Shown piece after piece: positions 45,400 through 58,900 of a DNA stretch of 64,000 nucleotides. The translations under genes and the position numbers were made by a program. Numbering within the stretch: position 1 is the stretch's first letter; each line of letters begins with the position of its first letter. A model generated the notes under the pieces. That model saw nothing but the letters and a program-made list of their open reading frames with translations, did not search any database and was not told the DNA's origin. This DNA is from Manihot esculenta (Eukaryota; Streptophyta; Magnoliopsida; Malpighiales; Euphorbiaceae), in contig NC_035164.2 of assembly GCF_001659605.2 (NCBI RefSeq), positions 4,109,870-4,173,869 on the forward strand, written 5' to 3'.

Positions 45400-46927
45400 A
45401 TGCCTAGGTGGTTCGATCCATGGCCCGTCTTCTTCAAGCGAGAGTTTAACAGGAACTGGCCGTTCCTGGTCGGCTTCGCCGTAACTGGAGCCATCATCAC
45501 CAAGTTCTCTCTCGGCCTTACAGGTACCACATGTCGATCTACGCCTTGTTTTTTTTACTGTGTGTTATGTCTTCAAATATCTCTATAATTTGATCGGGTT
45601 TGCCTCTTAATTTTTTCCAGAGGAGGATGCGAAAAATTCACCTTTCGTCCAGAGGCACAAGAGGTAAATTTCTGAACCCTAGAGTCGATCCTTCTTTCTT
45701 TGTTTGTGATCTTTTTTTTTTTTTCAGTGTAGTTTTGTTATAATATGTAAGTTTACTTTATGATTGAGCTGAAGTTAATGTGAAAATTAGGATTTAAGTG
45801 TCAGAGAGGCGCTCAAGTATTCATGCTTGTATAGCGTAAGCATGCTTAGATTTTTCAAATGATAATCACTATGATTCTTTTCCTGAAATATAGTGTTTGG
45901 ATTTCTGTGTGATCTGAGTGGAACCAGCGTTTGCTCAGTGGTTCACAGCCTGATGTGTTTTGGATCCCAAATTTTTATTCTAATATCCTTTTGTGGTTCT
46001 AATGTGTTGTATATCGATAAACAATCTTTACCATGTCTGTGTTGGGGCTTTTGTGGGGATTTTGAAGGGACTAGTCATGAAGAATGGGAGCATAATGGTT
46101 GCCATTTTACATAGTTGCACCTTGTGCACATTCCTCTATAACCTAAAGGAATTGGATTGAATAGTTAATGCAGCCAACATAGAGGAGATGATTTTAAGCC
46201 ATTGGTATTAGGATATGTATGAATACAACTGCCTGGTCATTGAATATGCTCTTGTTCTTGGTGGGACTTATGAATAGCCAGGAAGCAGTCTTGAGAGCCT
46301 GGGATTAATGATTTTTAATTATCTTCTTTTCTTTCTGTGTTTCAGTTGTGTCCATTTTGTGCATGTGTGTCCATATAAAGCTTGTTCTTAATTTGTGCAG
46401 TCATAGGAGTTGCCTATGATGATTTGTTTAATTAATATCTTTGAGATTGTTGTGGTTATGTGGTTATTGGAACTACTTGGATAGATTAATTTCTTTCATT
46501 GTCATCTACAAACAGCACTCACTAATAATGCTATCTTTTGAATGGTATTTGCTGCTCTTGGTATGTGGTAAATGCCATTGTCATTGTTAGAGTGCATCTA
46601 ATATAAGTCTGACCTCATATGGGAATAAGTTTAACAATCGTTTGATTAAATATTTAGATCAATATTTATTTGAATTAATTAAAATGTATATAATGAATGC
46701 ATAAATATAAAATATTTTATCATATGGTTGTAAAAATGGTCCTTATATGCGCTTAAGCTCTCCATAGTCTTACCCTTGTTATGATCTGTTTTATTGTATT
46801 AGTAAAGTAGGATAATTTTTCTGTGAAGCAGAAAAGTACATATTCTCAATGATTGTGGGTTATATAATTTTGGCATATTTACACAACTTTGTGTATGATT
46901 TTGCTTGGTTTATATGTGTGCAGATGA
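45400..46927 (+). CDS. ATP synthase 6 kDa subunit, mitochondrial
   Basis: Exons 45400-45523, 45621-45663 and 46924-46927 (stop TGA at 46925-46927) give a 56-aa protein. It starts MPRWFDPWPVFFKREFNRNW, then a membrane span PFLVGFAVTGAIITKFSLGL at about residues 21-40, then a charged tail ending FVQRHKR. This matches the small plant-specific subunit of the mitochondrial F1Fo ATP synthase (Arabidopsis form 55 aa). It sits in the inner membrane. Intron 2 begins GTAAAT at 45664. If it is not removed the frame reads AGG TAA, and if it is removed it reads AGA TGA, so both forms encode the same protein. The 3' UTR follows, with AATAAAA near 47015. Confidence 0.9.
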
Positions 46928-47039
46928 ATTGGAAACCCAATAAAGTTATCAGCAGTGCACTTATTGCTGGAAAGGAAACAGATTTGAAGTGTTTTTTTGG
47001 TCTATAAACTTCAATAAAAGGAGAGATGTTATATATTCT

Positions 47040-48270
47040 CCAGGTGTAATTTTTCTATCAGAGGTTGCTTTCTTTACTTGAATAACATTGAACACATTTA
47101 TTAAATGGCTGTTTACATTTTGTTGAATTGAACATCTTTTGGGTGGAGTTGTGATTTGAGCTTCTGACATTTGAAACGCAGGCAGACAATTTGATGGACT
47201 ATGGAATATTTCACATTAAATCATTGAGATATTTGGAATTATGTATTTTCAGGGGCTATGGAAATTTGACAAAGCACTGTCTTTTAAGGTAGCTCCTAGT
47301 ATGATGGAAGATTTTGCCTCCCTTAGTGAAGTCTCCATATTCTTCTTGAGCTGGTGTTTTGCCAGCCTTTGCCTTCCTACCCTTGAGGTCCCTAGGCATA
47401 CCTTTCCCCTTATTTTGCCTCTTTCTGCTCTAGATCTAGAGCTTTTCTACCCTTCAATTGTTTTATGTTTTTTCCACTTGCTTTCCGACCATGTTCTATT
47501 CAGATCTAAGCTGTTTCTCTGTGTTGACATTTAGGATGTACAGTGGAATCGCTCTGATCCAGCTAAGTAGTTTTCAGCGGGGTCTCTGATGGGTCTTGTT
47601 ATGACTAAGAGATGGGATTGATACACAAAAAATTTCCCTCTATTTCATCTCTTCCTTTACTTCTTCTGTTCTACCTTCCTTCTCTCCCTTCTTCCCTTCT
47701 ATTTCCTTTTCCCTTTTCCTTTGTTTCCTGTGGAGATGTGCCCTTGCGATAATAATTGGTACGAGTGCAGATACCAAGAGGGTGAAGCTTCAAATAAGTT
47801 CCTTTCTAGCTTTTTTTTCTGTCTTGGAAAGGTGTAGGCCTGTTATTTATAGACTTTTCTATAGTCTTTTTAGCTCTTACATTACAATAATCAGAATTCT
47901 TTGGAGGATATTACTGTAACTTTTTTTCAAGCTGGGCGTGGAGATACATCGTGGGATAGGTTGCACGTGGAGACAATTGGCATGACAGTGAAAAGGGGGA
48001 TGAAAATAGAAGAAAGGGAAGGAGGGAACGAAGGGAGAATAATAGAAGAAGGAAAGAAAGAGAGAATTAGAGAAATATTTGTTGTGCATTCACCAGAAGA
48101 TCTATCAATTACAATCTTCCGCTATGTGTACAGTGTATTATCGTATTATTTTCGTTTGGAAAACTTATTTACAAAAAACAATAAATGAAAATTGATATAA
48201 AAAATAAAGCTCAATTGAATTGAAAATTTTAAGGACCCTTAATTCCAAAAATAAGAGGATCTCACCTCCC
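47040..48270. other. 3' flank of ATP synthase gene and unassigned DNA
   Basis: After the polyadenylation-like AATAAAA near 47015 there is about 1.2 kb of GC-balanced, pyrimidine-rich sequence (for example 47640-47730) with open frames up to 97 codons that lack recognisable protein features. It may be old retrotransposon sequence. Confidence 0.35.
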
Positions 48271-49209
48271 TCCTTTATTGTGACCTCCTTGATGAGTTGA
48301 TTCTATGTGCTCTTGAAGCAGAGGGTCTCAATTGTTGTTAGTGTTGCAGCCATCCCTATCTCTTTTGAGCAGGAGCGGCTCCGTTATCTCTACCCAGATC
48401 TAGGTTTTCTCTCTTCAATTGGTATCTCTACCCAGATCTAGGTTTTCTCTCTTCAATTGGTATCTCTATACAGATCTAGGTTTTCTCTCTTCAATTGGTA
48501 TCTCTACCCAGAATTGGTGTGAGGTTGTATTATAGTTTTGTGTTGGTCTTTTTGTTATGAGCAGGTTGAGCTTTTGTGAGGTATGGATGTTTTCGTGCTC
48601 TGATTTTTCTCGATTCTGTGTAATTGTTCATTTAGGTTTGTAAGTTTGGATGATTTCTTATCTTTGGCTCTTTCTCGTTACTCAATTGGTGAACGTGGTT
48701 AGACGGTAGCTGAGAAATCTTTCCTTACATAGCACGCCACCACCATCCGGCAATCTTCGCGCAAAGGCTAACCTTCTTTGACTTGGGAAGAGGTTGTCTG
48801 GTAGCCCTTGTCCTTCCTTCCTCTTAGATTTGGTTTGCATGTGCTTGATTTGAGTTTTTTCTTTGATGTCTTTCTCCATGGGTGTTACAGTTAGTTGAGC
48901 AAGCTTTTGCTTTTCTTCTTTGGGCTCCATTTGATTTTCCTTTTCTTGGAGAAACCTGCCTCTATAGCAATCATTCTTGGCTAACGGTTGTGTCAATACT
49001 ATACCTGGATTCGGATCTCCTACTTTTGAGCCTAGGATTTCACCGATTGCACTTCAATATTTTTTTTATCTCGTATTGTTGGTGGCCTTAGATTCATGGA
49101 CGTTAGTTTTAGTTTTATATGGATTATCCTTGTATTAGCTTTTGGCCTTTATTATTCAATGAATATAAGATCGTTGAGAAAAAAAAAAAAAGGAAATCCT
49201 TATTGTGAC
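48271..49209 (+). mobile_element. LINE-type insertion with poly-A tail and target duplication
   Basis: A poly-A tail (about 49179-49191) follows TTTGGCCTTTATTATTCAAT and GAATATAAG, a plant L1-like 3' end. TCCTTTATTGTGAC (48271-48284) recurs as TCCTTATTGTGAC (49197-49209), with TTATTGTGAC identical in both, as expected for a LINE target duplication. The insert of about 0.9 kb has no complete coding frame, so it is 5'-truncated. It contains a 38-bp minisatellite. Confidence 0.6.
48386..48517. repeat. 38-bp minisatellite, 3.4 units
   Basis: Units start ATCTCTACCCAGATCTAGG at 48386 and 48424, with variant ATCTCTATACAG at 48462 and a partial unit at 48500, all 38 bp apart. Units include TTTTCTCTCTTCAATTGGT. 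The copies are nearly identical. Confidence 0.9.
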
Positions 49210-51963
49210 AAGTCTTCCTAAGTGTGACATTTGATGAACTCCTTTTTCTAGCCAATAATTCATAAATGCTCAGTATGGAATTAAAAATTTTAAGAAATTC
49301 AATTTAATTAAAAGAAAGGAAAGAATTCAATTATTTTTAATTTAAAAAATATTTATTATACATAAAAATGAAATCTGACATTATTTTGTAAGCATCCATT
49401 TAAATTATTTTTTAATAAAATTGTCCATATCACAAGAATATTTGGCATTGAATTTAAAAATAAAACAAAATACTTTTTAAAAAATATCATTTAAAATTCG
49501 GGTGAAAAAAGGTAAGTTGAGAAAATTTATTTTATTATTTTAACGTTTTTATAACTAAATTATATTAAAATTAAATTTAAATTAATTTTTAATATTTGTT
49601 AAATAGTATGCGTAAGAAACTGCTTTTTGGGTTAGACAATAATCCTTTAAGTGAAGCTTAAGTAGTGAGTATTTTCAAGCAATCAAAGTACACAAACGTT
49701 ATTTAAGTAGGTTGTTGGTTTCTTGATTTCTATGTCCAGCGCTCCTCGATGTTACATTTTTCAATTAAAAAAACTTGACACGTGATCTGTTTATATTTAT
49801 ACCTTAAGATTATAACATTATTTTCCTGTTATTTAGGATTTTTCTTTTTTTTTTTTCCTTTCATTTTCTTTTTACTATCAACTTAAATTACTTTTAGGCT
49901 GAGTATTTAATTTTTTTTTTAAACTGCAATCGAATTGTTAAGTCTTAAGGGTAAGTGTACATAGAAAACCCCTTAGGGCAGAAGAAGCAATAAGCCGAGA
50001 GGCCATAGAATGCTGGAATTCCACCACACTATAAAGCCTTAAAATTCACCTGGTCCAAAACCTAGAGCTAACACACAAATGCCACCACCATTGGAAGCAA
50101 TAAAGCCAATACTAGAGAAGATGATGGTAGGCATCGGACAAGTCTTGCATGTATAGGAAAGACCGCAAAAATAATACAGAAGATAAAAGAAGTCACACCC
50201 AAACACTCACAGAAAATTCGAGAAACAAGGAGGATTCAACCTTTATTGACAGAAAATTCTCTCCCTCTAATTAGAAAAAAAAAAACTCTACTATAAATGA
50301 CCAAATTATCTTAATTAAAATTTTCTCATTTTATTTCTAATATATGCAACATCCCTTTTCTTTAATTGTTGCAATCATTTTTAATATTATTTATTATAAT
50401 ATTATTCAGACACTCATTTTAATACATTTAATTTCATCTATGTGAACTTAATGAAATATATATAAACCCTCTAATCTTAATAATTTCAGTATTTAAAAGT
50501 GTTTTATTGGCTTAATAAGTTCGAGTTACTAATTTTTTTTTTTTAATTTTCCTATTCAGAAAAAGTAAAAATACAATAAACCCAGTTGCTGTGGGTAGAG
50601 ATGCAATTGGCGTCCCTGTCTACCACAACTTCATCCACTTCTAAATCTGTTACAGATTGAGCATTCATGAAGCAAGGAGACTCATACTTGTTGATTACAT
50701 TCAAATTTTATCAGCAAGACACTCTCTAAACATAGATGAGTGGTTCGCAAATAGTGTCATCCGCATGACTTCTTTTACCATTATTTTTAATAATTTAACA
50801 ATAATTAAATAATAATTTAATTAATAAATTTTATATTATTAAAAAATTGGTCATATTAAATTTATCATAAATTGAAAAAATCAATCTAAATATAAAGGAC
50901 TAAATTGTCCCATGTCCCATACAATAAAACTACACAGACTAAATTGTTAAATTAAAATAATTTAAGTGATTTTTTTACTGTAATACTAACCAAACAGAAA
51001 GTAGATATTAAAATGTCCTTAACCTCAAACTCAGGACTAAATTGTAAAATTACACTTATTACAATAATAAGTAGGCCTTAAATAATTCAAATATTTTGAT
51101 ATACTCACGTCTATATTTTAAATTTTTAATTTTAAACGATTAATTTATCATGATTTTATCTATAATCCTAAATCAATTTTAATCAAAATTTTAAAATACC
51201 ACATATCATTCTACGTAATTTATTTTATTATTTTTTAATTAATTATACATTTAATTATTTGGATGAAATAATCTAAACTTTTTTATAACTTTATATTTAT
51301 ATTCCAATCGTTTTAGTTATTGAACAAAATAAATTAATTTTTTTTTTTTTATAAATTTACATTCACATTTCAATATTTCAATATTTAAATATTAAAGAGT
51401 GAAAAATAATTATAAAAAAAAATACATAAAAGATCAATGATAATATAAAATGACAAGGTAGGAATATCGTATTTTAATTAAAATTAATTTGATCTCATGG
51501 ATAAAATTCTATAAATTTTAAAAATTTAGTATAATAGTCCAAAATTGAAAATTTTTAGATTATTTGAATTAATTGGCTTAATGGTGGAGAAACTCCCACT
51601 AGGTTTTACTCAAAGTTGAGAGATACTCACTACCAAAGACAAATTAATAGCAATGTCAAGCTATTACATTAATGCTAAAATTGTCACAAAAATTATCAAT
51701 TTATTGATTGTTGTCTCAACAAAATTCAGGGCAATAATTTGCAGCAACTCAAGCAGGAAAAACAAATTTAAAAAAAGAACTCATAGTTAACTATATATAA
51801 TGGTAAATGCCTATATAAAGCTTCAGAAGTAACTGTAAGAGAAAGGAAACGGATGATATTCATCATCAAAAGAGAAATGAAACAAGGGCTTATGCAAGTC
51901 CAGATATATGGGAGAAACAAACACTAAAGATTATGACAATCGAGAATTTAACACTGCTCATCT
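49210..51963. other. AT-rich intergenic DNA, no gene seen
   Basis: Most is A/T-rich. A GC-balanced patch at about 49960-50270 could not be assigned. The last 150 bases before 51964 are probably the 3' UTR of the UXS gene. Confidence 0.45.
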
Positions 51964-54900
51964 TCATTTCTTTTTGGCGACTCCGAGCCTCAACCGGAAG
52001 TCCTCTTCCATAAGGGGAAGGCCATCGCGCAACTTGACTTTTGGTTCCCAACCCAGCAATTCTTTTGCCTTTGTGATGTCAGGTTTCCTCTGTCTTGGAT
52101 CATCTGGAGTATTTTCCACCATCTTTATCTCCACAGCAGGATTTATAAGCTACAAAAATCACAAAAGTATAAGGCTATGTTCAGTAACAATTTTAAAAGT
52201 AGTATTTAGGTTTTTGATTCAGTCAGAACACTAGTATTTAGTGGTTGAATGAGTGCATTATGAAAAGCTATTCGACTAACCACTACTAGAACAATTAACT
52301 GCTATTAAAATAGTTGCCAACTACTAGAACAGCTAGTATTACCAAACAATGCCTAAATATTTGCATTACCAACATAATAAAGTTTGAACTGCAATAATAC
52401 TAGGAACTTATTTTCTCATACAGCTAGATCAGAACTCAGAAGATGCTTAATGGTCTCAGGTTTATATTAGATGTGTAGTTCCAAATTCTCATTCTCAGAT
52501 ATGCTTGACTAGAGCATCCACAAGATATCTCATTTTGGTTGCCACCATCTGGCTAGAAATCCTTTCAGACAAAAGAGACTCCTTGCTTGACAAATGTGGC
52601 AAATTAAATTACTTCCACAATATTTTATTTTACATTATTTTATGTGGCCTACTTCAAAATAAGCATAGATATATTGGCTGGGGAAAAATATAATGTCAAA
52701 CTCAAAACTTACCTCCTTCACATTCTCAGCAAGTTCGATCATGGTAAATTCACCTGGAAGAGTACAGAAGAAAGGCAAGTTATGTAATTTTGCGCGATGA
52801 ATATGATGTTGAATCTAAGTCAGAGGATGACGATTTATAGATGGGAATATTAGAGTTAGCAGGATAACCTGGATTTCCAATGTTGATTGGCCCAGTGTTC
52901 TCTCCTTCCATGAGTCGAATGAGGCCATCAACCTGTTGTGTTTCAAACAAACAGTTTGACAAACTTAGATAGAACCCATTAATGAACATCAACAGGGAAT
53001 TGTGCAAATAAGATAATCTATTCAGCTCACCATGTCAGAAACATAACAGAAACTGCGAGTCTGAGTTCCAGGTTTTTGGACTGTCAATGGTTCACCTCTA
53101 CAAAGGAAAAAAATGCAGGTGTAAATTGACAACTAGAGCATAGATATTTAATTAATGAACAGAAGTCTGAAGTCAGAAAACAAAGAATTCAAGGTTCACA
53201 GCAAGAAAGGCCTCCTGTGCAATTATCTTCCAAATGGAGTCACTCATATGATAAATCACCATCATAGTTGCAATAGTGCACAAGAACTTACCGAAGTGCT
53301 TGAGCAATGAAATTGCTGACAACACGCCCATCATCAATATTCATACGTGGTCCATAGGTGTTGAAAATTCTAGCAATGCGAATTTCTTAACATAAAGAAA
53401 CATGAGAAAACACGTCACAAAATTTGGCACTAAGGAAATGTTTTTCAGGATGGATAAAAATCCATGTTTACCTATCCCATGCTGCCTGTGGTAATCAAAC
53501 ATCAAGGTCTCAGCCACACGCTTTCCCTCATCATAGCAGCTCCGAACCCCTATCATATTCAAGAGGATGAACTTGATACTAAGATCCTAGAGTCATGAGT
53601 ATATTAAAGCATTGACAGTGCACAATGCAAAACTAATGCATCAAAGATAAAATTGTTCACTAATGGTGGACGTAAATCAAAAGAAGAATTAAAGAGAAAT
53701 GAAAGAATGAAACATTATTTAACTTTTCTATTTTATTCCAAATGGTTGAATTAATTCCAGTTGAAATAATAGTTATTAGGTAAGCAAACAATAGATTTAG
53801 GTTTTAAGAAAAGAGAATATACCAATTGGGTTAACATTGCCCCAGTAAGTCTCTGGCTGAGGGTGCACTAGAGGATCACCATAAACCTCTGAAGTTGATG
53901 TAAGCAAAATCCTGCTTATCGACATTAGGGATGAGTACATCTTCACATAAATATCAGTAAAAATGATAAATTCATGACTAAATCCCCTAACCTTGCTCCA
54001 ACTCGCTTGGCAAGACCCAGCATGTTCAATGTGCCGATCACATTTGTTTTTATCGTCTGTCAGGACATCATGCATTTCCAAGTTAGATGAGCTCAAAGTC
54101 TGCTATACACTCTAGATACAAACCTTTATGTAATCTAAGTAGGCGAAATAAATACATGAGAGCCACTTTATGCACAGTGAAAAATCACGGAACATGCTGC
54201 TGTCCATTTGTGTCCTCCAGCTAAAAATTGCATTTAGCTTATGACATACTACATAAATCCTCAATTGAATGCATCCAAAAAACAAGGGGAAGGAACTGCC
54301 TAATTGCTTAGGCTTCATAATTAAAGTCATTTAGAATGGAGAAAATTATGATTGATATTCTTTTGGATTTCTAGTGTACTTGAAAACAACAAGACTTTAT
54401 TATAAGCTTTACAATCCCAAGCTAAGAAGGAATAAAACTATACTAAATGGGAACCTAATAATACCAAAATAGAGAAATTAAGATCCTATTGAAATAGGAA
54501 AAACTTAAAAGGATCTGCAGCATTCCAACAAAAGGAACTGGATAAGAATCCAGTTTCATGGCACACCCATCTGGACACTAATGTATGCATCAAGATGCTA
54601 ATCCAGATTTGGCATGTGAAATAGGATGGTAAAAGAGGCAAAAGAGATTCCTAGATGTGCAATTGATAGAGACCAAAAACTAGTAAGCAATTTTATTCAC
54701 TCTTACAAGCTGGGTAATTCATAACAAAGTGTAAGGGGCAAAACAAAAGCATAGCATACTGAATAAAAAATTGATAGCATGCTGAATAAAAATTGATAGC
54801 ATGTTACACACCTTTACAGGATTATATTTATAGAAAATGGGAGAAGCAGGGCATGCCAGATGGTAAATCTGATCAACCTCAATCAACAATGGCTCCGTGA

Positions 54901-57900
54901 CATCTAGGAAGGAACAAAAGTACACAATTCATCCAAATCAAAACATTGGAACTGCATAAGGAATTACAGGCAAAAGAAGATATGGATGGTAGAGTTGAAT
55001 TAGGCACATTTGAAACATCAAGCATGGACAATAGTTGCATGGCACTTAAAATTAGAACATAGTTGCATGGCAAGTATGGTGTGACAGTAGAAGTCTTGAG
55101 TTTGCAATCAAGGATTACATGTTTGAGTCATACTAGGCGAAAATCTTCAGCATCAACAATTTCTTTTTGTTTTAATTCATTCTTCAGTATTATCAGAAAG
55201 TGGGCAGGTTTTTAATATACATTGGCATCTCATAATGCTTTCTAATTAGAGACCAAACAAGTAAAAAATATGTCTCAAGCATAAGAGGTGGATGAAGACT
55301 TTATGTTTTACAGCACCACTGGATCATAACACAAGTACACAGCATCTTAACCATTGGTTTTTGACTTCGGCATTGGCACAGGAATATGGACATTGATGTC
55401 GGCATTGATGTTGTATTTTTGAAGGAATTTTTCCTCTTTTGGCATAGTTATCTTGGGTTTGCTATGGCATAGGTTTATTGTGGTATAAGCTTATTGTGGC
55501 ATGGATTTGTTATGTTTTTGGATTTGACTTAATTTTTGTGTTTATATGACATTTTTTTCTTGATCTTCCATATTCTCTCTCTTTTTTTTTTCTTATTTCT
55601 CATCTTGAATCTCTCAAACCAAGGCTACAACTGTTTGTTTTTGGGAGGAGGAGAGGAACAAGAGATTAATTGAGACTCCAACGGTATGTTGATTTTATTA
55701 ATGCACTTTTATTTATATATTTAAAATTTAACTAAAAAAATAAAAAAAGATCATAAACAATTTTAAATTTTAAACTTAAAAGCTTAACAAAATAATTTAA
55801 AACTTAATTATTTGATTTAACAAAACAACCAAAATCTTATATTTGCAGTACTAATTCAATTTCAGCCACATTCAATGCCAGAGGAAGAGATTTCTCCATT
55901 CATATTCAATGTCAAGGGAAAAAATTTCTCTATTCACATTCAATGCCAGAGGAAGAAATTTCTCCATTCACATTCAATGCGAGGAAAAGAGGTTTCTCCA
56001 TTTACATTCATATTTATATCCACATTCAAATTCACATCCACATTCAAAAGTTGGAGGCTAGTTACAAAATACAACAGTTCACAATATTCAAAATTTCTAG
56101 TTCCTAAACCAAGGAGGAGTTTTGAATAATCAACTTAGTACTGCAAATTTAAAATTATGGTGGTTATGTTAAATCAAACAATTAAGTTCTAAATTATTTT
56201 ATTAAGATTTTAAGTTTAAATTTAAAATTGTTTATGATCTTCTTTGATTTTTTTTAGTTACATTTTAAACATATAAGTAGCAATACACTAATAAAATCAA
56301 CAAATCATTGGAGTCTCAATCAATCTTTTGTTTTCCTCCTCCTTCCAAAAACCAACATTAACAAGTAACTTGATTCATGTAATGAGCAATAGTTAAAAGT
56401 TAATATATAAACCAGCACTGAATCTCAAGATAGATAAAATTTGATAAGAAACTAAAAGATAAGAATATACCATGGCGAATGAGTTCAAATCTTGGATGGC
56501 CAATCCATTTTTTAAGATTGTCCTTTGATCCAGTAAAGTAGTTATCAGCAACTATTACCTGAATAGATAGACACAAATTACATAAGAAAATGGTTAACCT
56601 TTATTTTTTATCTTACAAAATCAGCTTTCTTGTTTTAACGGATATAAACTTGTGCCGACAACATTTGCCATAGATTTATCCAGAATTTACTATGAAGTCC
56701 ATTTGTTAATAACAAAACAACTATAAGCTTTATTAATAAGAAAATATGCTAACCTCATTCTTCTCATTTTCCATTAGTTTGTCAACTAGATGAGATCCAA
56801 TGAATCCAGCTCCTCCAGTGACCAAAATTCTCATGTTGGACTGGCATCAAGAATGGAAATCAGTATTGAAGAGCATAGGGATCAACATATAAAAAAAGTG
56901 AGAAGAAAATAATTACAACAATAAAGCAAACTTTCTTTTCTTGAAAGGGGCAGAAAAATGTAAGAATGCCATTGGATGGAGGAGACACATAAAAAATGCA
57001 CAACCAAGTGGGATGTTAAATCCACCTAAATTTTAAGTAGAACACTGGTATTAAGGAAATATCTCCATGACCTCATGGATATGAGACAGTAACTGTAAGT
57101 CTGTAACCGGGATAGGGCAGATCTAAGCTCTTGGAACCAAGTCTATAATAACAGTCAGTACTTCTTCCAGCTATGGCAAATGAGATTCATCTTTGCATCC
57201 ACACTCACAGGTAATCAAGCAAACATTTCCTTAATTTAGTTTCCAAAATACAATTGATAGGCATTTTATTTAACATGCACAAGGTTAAATCTGACAGGGA
57301 AATGCATCAACTCGCCACAACTCATCACTAATGATTTAACTAAAACAGCTATTTCTCTATTCTTTTCTTGTGGGAATTAATTAGATTGGGCATCATGAAA
57401 TGCATTGAACCTGTTCATCCCAGCTAACTACATTAATGCTAGTTCTGGATAGCTACATTTGAAATTGAAGATTTGGATTAAGTTTTAGTACAGAGTATTA
57501 AAAAGTTACGGATTTCAAATCACAAGGTTTTATTTTGGAATTAAAATTACACTATTGTATGAATTATTTCAAATGAATTTCCATGTTTATAGGCCTAATA
57601 CATATTTACCAATCTAATCAATTAAACAAGGTAAAATTTTTCAAATTATACTCATGTTTCAAATCATGGGATACTTCACTAAACAACTGCACGCATATGG
57701 AGTCATTTTCTTGGAAAAAAAAAAGAATCAAGTCAAAAATAAATCAACCTACTCTAGAAATTCCTTCTCTGATCAAAATCAGGACCTTTTTAGTAGCTAT
57801 AGGGCTGGAAACAGTCTGAAAAGGTGCAATCTTACCTGGAAAAACTTGGAGTTACGCAAAGGAGAAGGCATTGGGGGAGGCTTAGTCGTTGTTTGGTGCT

Positions 57901-57925
57901 CCCCATTCGAAGAATTGGTTCCCAT
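51964..57925 (-). CDS. UXS: UDP-glucuronic acid decarboxylase (UDP-xylose synthase), cytosolic type
   Basis: Twelve exons on the minus strand: 57836-57925, 56754-56840, 56471-56558, 54812-54903, 53992-54056, 53823-53911, 53472-53549, 53292-53385, 53031-53097, 52869-52932, 52713-52753 and 51964-52149. All are in phase and give 346 aa. The enzyme converts UDP-glucuronate to UDP-xylose with bound NAD+, supplying xylan and other wall polymers. Rossmann motif GGAGFIGSH starts at residue 39, with the acidic ADN at 63-65. TSTSEVYG is at 145-152 and the catalytic YDEGK (Tyr176, Lys180) follows. Further landmarks are [10 protein letters not shown], the [13 protein letters not shown] block and the C-terminal LGVAKKK. 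There is no N-terminal membrane anchor, so it belongs to the cytosolic group (UXS3/5/6 in Arabidopsis, about 342 aa). Length is normal. Intron 4 (54904-56470) holds a fold-back element. A GA-rich leader lies upstream at 58053-58083. Confidence 0.95.
55632..56357. mobile_element. 726-bp fold-back (long inverted repeat) element in UXS intron 4
   Basis: Two arms of about 210 bp are inverted copies. The left arm (from 55632) contains TTTTTGGGAGGAGGAGAGGA, TTAATTGAGACTCCAACGG and GATCATAAACAATTTTAAAT. The right arm (to 56357) gives the same blocks in reverse complement with scattered mismatches. The centre (about 55850-56130) is a 34-bp tandem array. No clear target duplication was found. The structure fits a fold-back or MITE-like DNA transposon. 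Transcripts of the intron should form a long imperfect hairpin. Confidence 0.75.
55870..56005. repeat. 34-bp minisatellite, four units, in the loop of the fold-back element
   Basis: Units starting ATTCAATG lie at 55870, 55904, 55938 and 55972, exactly 34 bp apart, each with AGGAA...TTTCTCCATTCA. Variants differ at two to five positions. Confidence 0.85.
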
Positions 57926-58045
57926 TCTTCAGATCTCAATCACCTGCCACATCATCCTCCAATCAATGAATCATCCTTTGTAAATAAACAAAGATCAAAA
58001 TACAAATACATCTTTTTTACAGATATACAGAAACAAATCCTGTAA

Positions 58046-58084
<39 letters not shown>

Positions 58085-58900
58085 CATATCATGGGACCTG
58101 ATGATAATGAACTGCAAAGGAAAAAAACCCAAAACCCTGACTTGTTCTCTTGTGATTGACAACACTGAAGGGATCAGAGACTGATATTTATAGTCCAAAA
58201 ATGGAAACTTCCCCACCAAAGACTTCTTAGAAAAGAAATAATAAATTACAATAAAGATTAAAAAAGAAAGAGCCTTCAAAATCACGTTAATCCAGACAAA
58301 AATTATAAAAGCCTTCAAATTTACGAAAAGTAATAATAGGGTGAGTCCTCGATGATAGCTCCTTGATAACAAATGCCAAAAACCCAGATCACACCAAACC
58401 CATATTATACAATATACAGCTCACACACTCTCAACCTAAAACAAAATGCACAAACCTGAAATTTCGTGCTTGCTATTGTTTTAACCTTAATGATATGCAA
58501 TCTGCCCAAATATCCGGATTATCGAATACCCGAAGACCCGAATGCCCAATATACTGAAGCTCGAAAAGGAGACTCTGGATACCTTTTAATACCTCGGGCT
58601 ATATCCTATTTGAAATCAAACTCTTGTAAAGCGGAAATTTAATCCCAATGAAATATGGTGTCTTAATTCAATTATCACAGTACTCAAAACCTAATTCTAA
58701 CTTCCATTTAAATATGAGCAACGATTATTCACCCCTTTCATATTTCAAGACTAGAGCATTTTTTGCCAATCAAAGCTTTTTTTATTTTACAGATCTAAAC
58801 TCGTTTGGAATAATTAAATTAAGCAGGCAAATATGGGGTTTACATGCGATGTTGCCAAATGGGTTGGGCTAGTAGTTTTAGGTTTTAGCCTTTTAGATTG
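57926..58900. other. 5' leader, GA repeat and promoter of UXS
   Basis: This region lies upstream of the UXS ATG on the minus strand. (GA)n at 58053-58083 (CT on the sense strand) is a typical plant leader element. The rest to about 58900 is moderately AT-rich. Small open frames are not supported. Confidence 0.45.

Noticed and set aside
47241..47534. 97-codon plus-strand open frame downstream of the ATP synthase gene
   Set aside because: Hydrophobic, composition-driven frame without homology or splice context.
55875..56129. 84-codon plus-strand frame in UXS intron 4
   Set aside because: It runs through the 34-bp minisatellite and only repeats its sequence.
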